Shown here piece after piece: positions 61,559 to 64,000 of a DNA stretch of 64,000 nucleotides. Within the stretch, counting starts at the first letter, position 1. The number at the start of each line of letters is the position of its first letter. The stretch spans positions 62,001 through 126,000 of the forward strand of contig CAYYDE010000004.1 of NCBI GenBank assembly GCA_964470525.1, read 5' to 3'. The position numbers and the translations under genes were made by a program. Below the pieces are notes generated by a model. That model was given only the letters and a program-made list of their open reading frames with translations. It was not told the DNA's origin and searched no databases. The DNA comes from CAYYDE01 sp964470525 (GTDB taxonomy: Bacteria > Patescibacteriota > Gracilibacteria > BD1-5 > UBA6164).

Positions 61559-63727
61559 ATGGCTATTTTTAAAGTAAAAAAGAGAAATGGAAATATTGCC
61601 ACTTTTGACGAGGAAAAAATTAAAAAAGCAATAAAAAATGCCATAATCGCAGCTTGATGAGATGATTTTTCCAAAATTGAGAGTTTCACGCAAGAAATTA
61701 CCAAAAATATTATTTTGAGATGAGAAAGTATTCCTGATGTTGAAACTATACAAGATGTTGTGGAAGAAGTTTTAATCAAACATCAATACAATACTGTTGC
61801 AAAAACCTATATTCTCTACAGGGAACAAAGAAGACTTGCGAGAGTTGCAAAAAATGTCACGGTAGAAGTGGGAAATACGATGGAGGAATATTTGCAAAAA
61901 TCTGATTGGAGAGTGAATGCAAATGCGAATTCTGGATATTCTTTAGGATGATTGATTCTCAATACTTCTGGAAAGGTCACGGCAAATTACTGGTTGTCTC
62001 ATATTTACCCAAAAGAAATTTGAGATTTGCATAGAAATGCGGATTATCACATTCACGATTTAGATATGTTCTCTTGATATTGTGCGGGATGGAGTTTGAG
62101 ACAATTATTAGAATTATGATTTAATGGCTTACCAAATAGACTGGAATCAGCACCTCCAAAAAATTTGCAATCGGTGGTGAATCAAATGATAAATTTTTTA
62201 GGAACACTTCAAAATGAATGGGCTGGAGCGCAAGCATTTTCAAGTTTTGATACCTATTTGGCTCCTTTTGTTCATAAATATAAAAAAGAAGTAGAACAAG
62301 AATTATCAGACACACAAGCAAATTTTTCATCGAAAAAAGAAAAAGATGATTATATTTATAAAAAAACTTATAAATATGTTGTACAACAAATGCAAAATTT
62401 TATTTTTGGTTTAAATGTTCCGTCAAGATGGGGAACACAAACTCCATTTACGAATATTACGCTTGATTTGAATTGTCCAGAAGATTTGCAAGATACAGCA
62501 TTATTTCTTGGAGGAATAGAAAAATGATATTATGAAAAAAAATTTTGAGAACTCCAAGAAGAAATGAATATGATCAATAAAGCATTAGTAGAAGTCTACA
62601 CGGCTGGAGATGCGAAAGGAAATGTTTTTACTTTTCCAATCCCAACATATAATATTACGCAAGATTTTGATTGGGAAAATGAAATTGTTGACGGAATTTT
62701 TGAAATGACAGCAAAATATGGAATTCCGTATTTTCAAAATTTTATTGGAAGTCAATACAAAAAAGTAAAAAATCCTGACGGAAGTTTTTCAAAAGTTCCA
62801 AATAGTGAAGCGTATACTCCGTGAGCTGTGAGAAGTATGTGTTGCAGACTCCAACTGGATTTAAAAGAATTACTCAAAAGAGGAAATGGACTGTTTGGAA
62901 GCGCTGAAATGACGGGAAGTATTGGAGTGGTAACCTTAAATATGCCTCGTATTTGATATAATTTTGCTGGAAATAAAGAGGATTTTAAGAAAAGAGTTCT
63001 CTATCTTATGAACCAAGCAAAAACTTCTTTAGAACTCAAAAGAAAAGAACTCAGTAAATGGCTTGATGCGTGACTCTATCCGTATACAAAAAGATATTTG
63101 CATTCTTTTAGAAATCATTTTTCTACCATTTGAATCAATGGAATGAATGAAGCAATTTTGAATTTTTCAAATGGAAAAGAAGATATTACAAGTGAATTTT
63201 GAAAAAATTTTTCTATAGAAATTCTTGAGATGATGAGAGAAAAATTAAAAGAATTTCAAGAAGAAACGGGAAATTTGTATAATTTAGAAGCTACTCCAGC
63301 AGAATGAACAACCTATAGATTTGCCAAAGAAGATCAAAAACAGCTTCCAAATATTATTCAAGCTGGGACTTTTGAAGCTCCGTATTATACCAACTCATCA
63401 CAACTTCCTGTTTGATTTACTGATGATGCGTTTGAGGCTTTAGAATACCAAAATGAACTGCAATGTAAATATACTGGAGGAACGGTTTTGCATCTCTATC
63501 TTTGAGAAAAGGTAAGTGATGGAGAGGCTTGTAAATCCTTGGTGAAAAAAGTTTTAGAAAATTATCAGCTTCCATATATTACGATAACTCCAACTTTTTC
63601 TATTTGTCCAAAACACGGATATTTGGTGTGAGAACATGATTATTGTCCGAAGTGTGATGAGGAAATTTGATATGTTTGAGAGAGGTTTGATGTGGAGGTG
63701 AGGAAAGTTTATACGGCGAAGAAGTAA
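61559..63727 (+). CDS. nrdD: Anaerobic ribonucleoside-triphosphate reductase, large part (NrdD without glycyl-radical tail)
   Basis: Class III RNR reduces NTPs to dNTPs without oxygen. The 722-residue protein has an ATP-cone (MAIFKVKKRNGNIATFDEEK...VLIKHQYNTVAKTYILYREQ), the barrel with FIFGLNVPSRWGTQTPFTNI, the cysteine-containing AVRSMCCRLQLDLKELLKRG, LFGSAEMTGSIGVVTLNMPR, and a C-terminal zinc motif ICPKHGYLVGEHDYCPKCDE. The frame stops (TAA) shortly after, at VYTAKK, before the RVxGY radical site, which is on the next ORF. Many glycines are TGA. Confidence 0.93.
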
Positions 63728-63753
63728 TTTTATTATTTTTTAATTTTACAACT

Positions 63754-63927
63754 ATGAAAACAACAAATTTACAAAGAACAAAATGTGAAATTTACACCAG
63801 AGTAATGTGATATTTCAGACCAGTAAGCCATTTTAATATCTGAAAAAAATCAGAATTTTACTCTCGAGAATATTTCAAAGAAACAGTAAGCGCAAACTCA
63901 CAATTTATCAATGATTATAAAAACTAA
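63754..63927 (+). CDS. Separate glycyl-radical domain of NrdD; radical Gly encoded by UGA
   Basis: The 57-residue frame MKTTNLQRTKCEIYTRVMGY continues FRPVSHFNIGKKSEFYSREY and matches the NrdD C-terminal tail (xVYSRVVGYxRPVxxWNxGKxxEF). The Gly of RVMGY, the site of the stable radical, is a TGA codon, as is the Gly of NIGKK. It starts 26 bp after the nrdD stop and its TAA overlaps the ATG of nrdG by one base, so it is positioned as a real gene. The split of domains is inferred to be functional, by analogy with spare-part glycyl-radical proteins. Confidence 0.85.
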
Positions 63928-64000
63928 TGCTGATTTCTTGAATTCAAAAAACAACTTTGCTTGATTATCCAAGCAAAGTTTCTTGTATTATTTTCACTGC
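63927..64000 (+). CDS. nrdG: Anaerobic RNR activating protein NrdG (N-terminus only)
   Basis: The 24 residues present (MLISGIQKTTLLDYPSKVSC then IIFT) match the start of radical-SAM NrdG, which has I-x-G-(F/I)-Q-K-(T/S)-(T/S)-L-L-D-Y-P-G-K just before the CxxxCxxC cluster. The first Gly is a TGA. It overlaps the glycyl-radical ORF by one base (TAATG) and is cut by the window end. The product would generate the Gly radical on the preceding ORF. Confidence 0.85.

Noticed and set aside
63952..63980. Terminator-like hairpin (AACTTTGCTTG ... CAAGCAAAGTT) after the glycyl-radical ORF
   Set aside because: It lies within the nrdG coding sequence, which continues in frame, and no T-run follows.
1..64000. 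Widespread pseudogenes (many genes broken by TGA)
   Set aside because: The breaks fall at conserved glycines, never frameshift, and flanking frames continue perfectly, so it is a recoded stop, not decay.
1..64000. UGA = tryptophan (code 4)
   Set aside because: TGA positions align with glycines in RecA, DnaK, YidD and ABC motifs, and TGG still encodes conserved Trp.
1..64000. CRISPR arrays, rRNA genes, insertion sequences, tRNA genes
   Set aside because: None were seen by eye on either strand; a dedicated tRNA scan would be needed to exclude a divergent tRNA.

Overview
The window reads as AT-rich chromosomal DNA of a Patescibacteria (CPR) bacterium that translates UGA as glycine (genetic code 25), as in Absconditabacteria (SR1) and Gracilibacteria (BD1-5). 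Conserved genes are cut by in-frame TGA exactly where their families have invariant glycines: the SecA, RecA and MacB-type Walker A loops, the ABC signature, the DnaK phosphate loop, the YidD GG pair and TsaD. TAA or TAG ends every native gene and TGG still encodes tryptophan. CDS coordinates below are full reading frames with TGA read as Gly, so most are much longer than a standard-code ORF. Native genes have almost no Shine-Dalgarno sequence, lie close together and are separated by very regular hairpin/U-tract terminators. Recognisable promoters have TTGACA/TATAAT-like hexamers, mostly with 16-bp spacers.

Layout. 1-5.3 kb: secA (cut by the left edge), ruvA, a THUMP RNA methyltransferase, a pyruvyl-transferase-like protein and a pilin. 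5.4-10.8 kb: a membrane protein with an RNRLAH motif, a 1053-aa surface protein with PKD-like and lamin-tail domains, a ZIP metal transporter and tsaD. 10.9-17.1 kb: a two-gene ABC exporter and a MacA/MacB-like efflux set whose adaptor has an exceptionally long coiled coil. 17.1-24.2 kb: recR, an ftsL-like gene, rsmH, and the SUF genes sufC // sufB-sufD-sufS, interrupted by a foreign-looking gene. 24.2-29.9 kb: a five-gene minor-pilin operon. 30-35 kb: sufU-like and Rrf2 genes, rplA, yidD, a proteobacterial-type solute-binding protein gene, and rpsT-infC-rpmI-rplT. 35-41.3 kb: pheT, a methyltransferase, a UDG-like protein, recA, a zinc ribbon and a DEDDh exonuclease. 41.4-47.8 kb: a Cys-rich secreted protein, a sigma-region-4/HARE-HTH regulator and a second pilin cluster. 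47.8-55.3 kb: an RluA-type synthase, a short proS, rlmH, a LysM and J-domain pair, hypotheticals and a second foreign-looking patch. 55.3-64 kb: dnaK with a CIRCE-like element, a holB-like gene, a pilin-NHL fusion, VKOR, and nrdD with a separate glycyl-radical ORF and nrdG (cut by the right edge).

Main points of interest. (1) The class III ribonucleotide reductase is split: the glycyl-radical tail is its own 57-codon gene between nrdD and nrdG, and its radical glycine is a UGA codon. (2) Three genes (20347, 32312, 54848) contain no internal UGA, end in UGA directly before a terminator and carry good Shine-Dalgarno sequences, unlike everything around them. They look like recent acquisitions from a standard-code, probably proteobacterial, donor that the recoded host should misread at their stops. 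(3) NrdR-box-like repeats lie upstream of nrdD and a CIRCE-like element upstream of dnaK.
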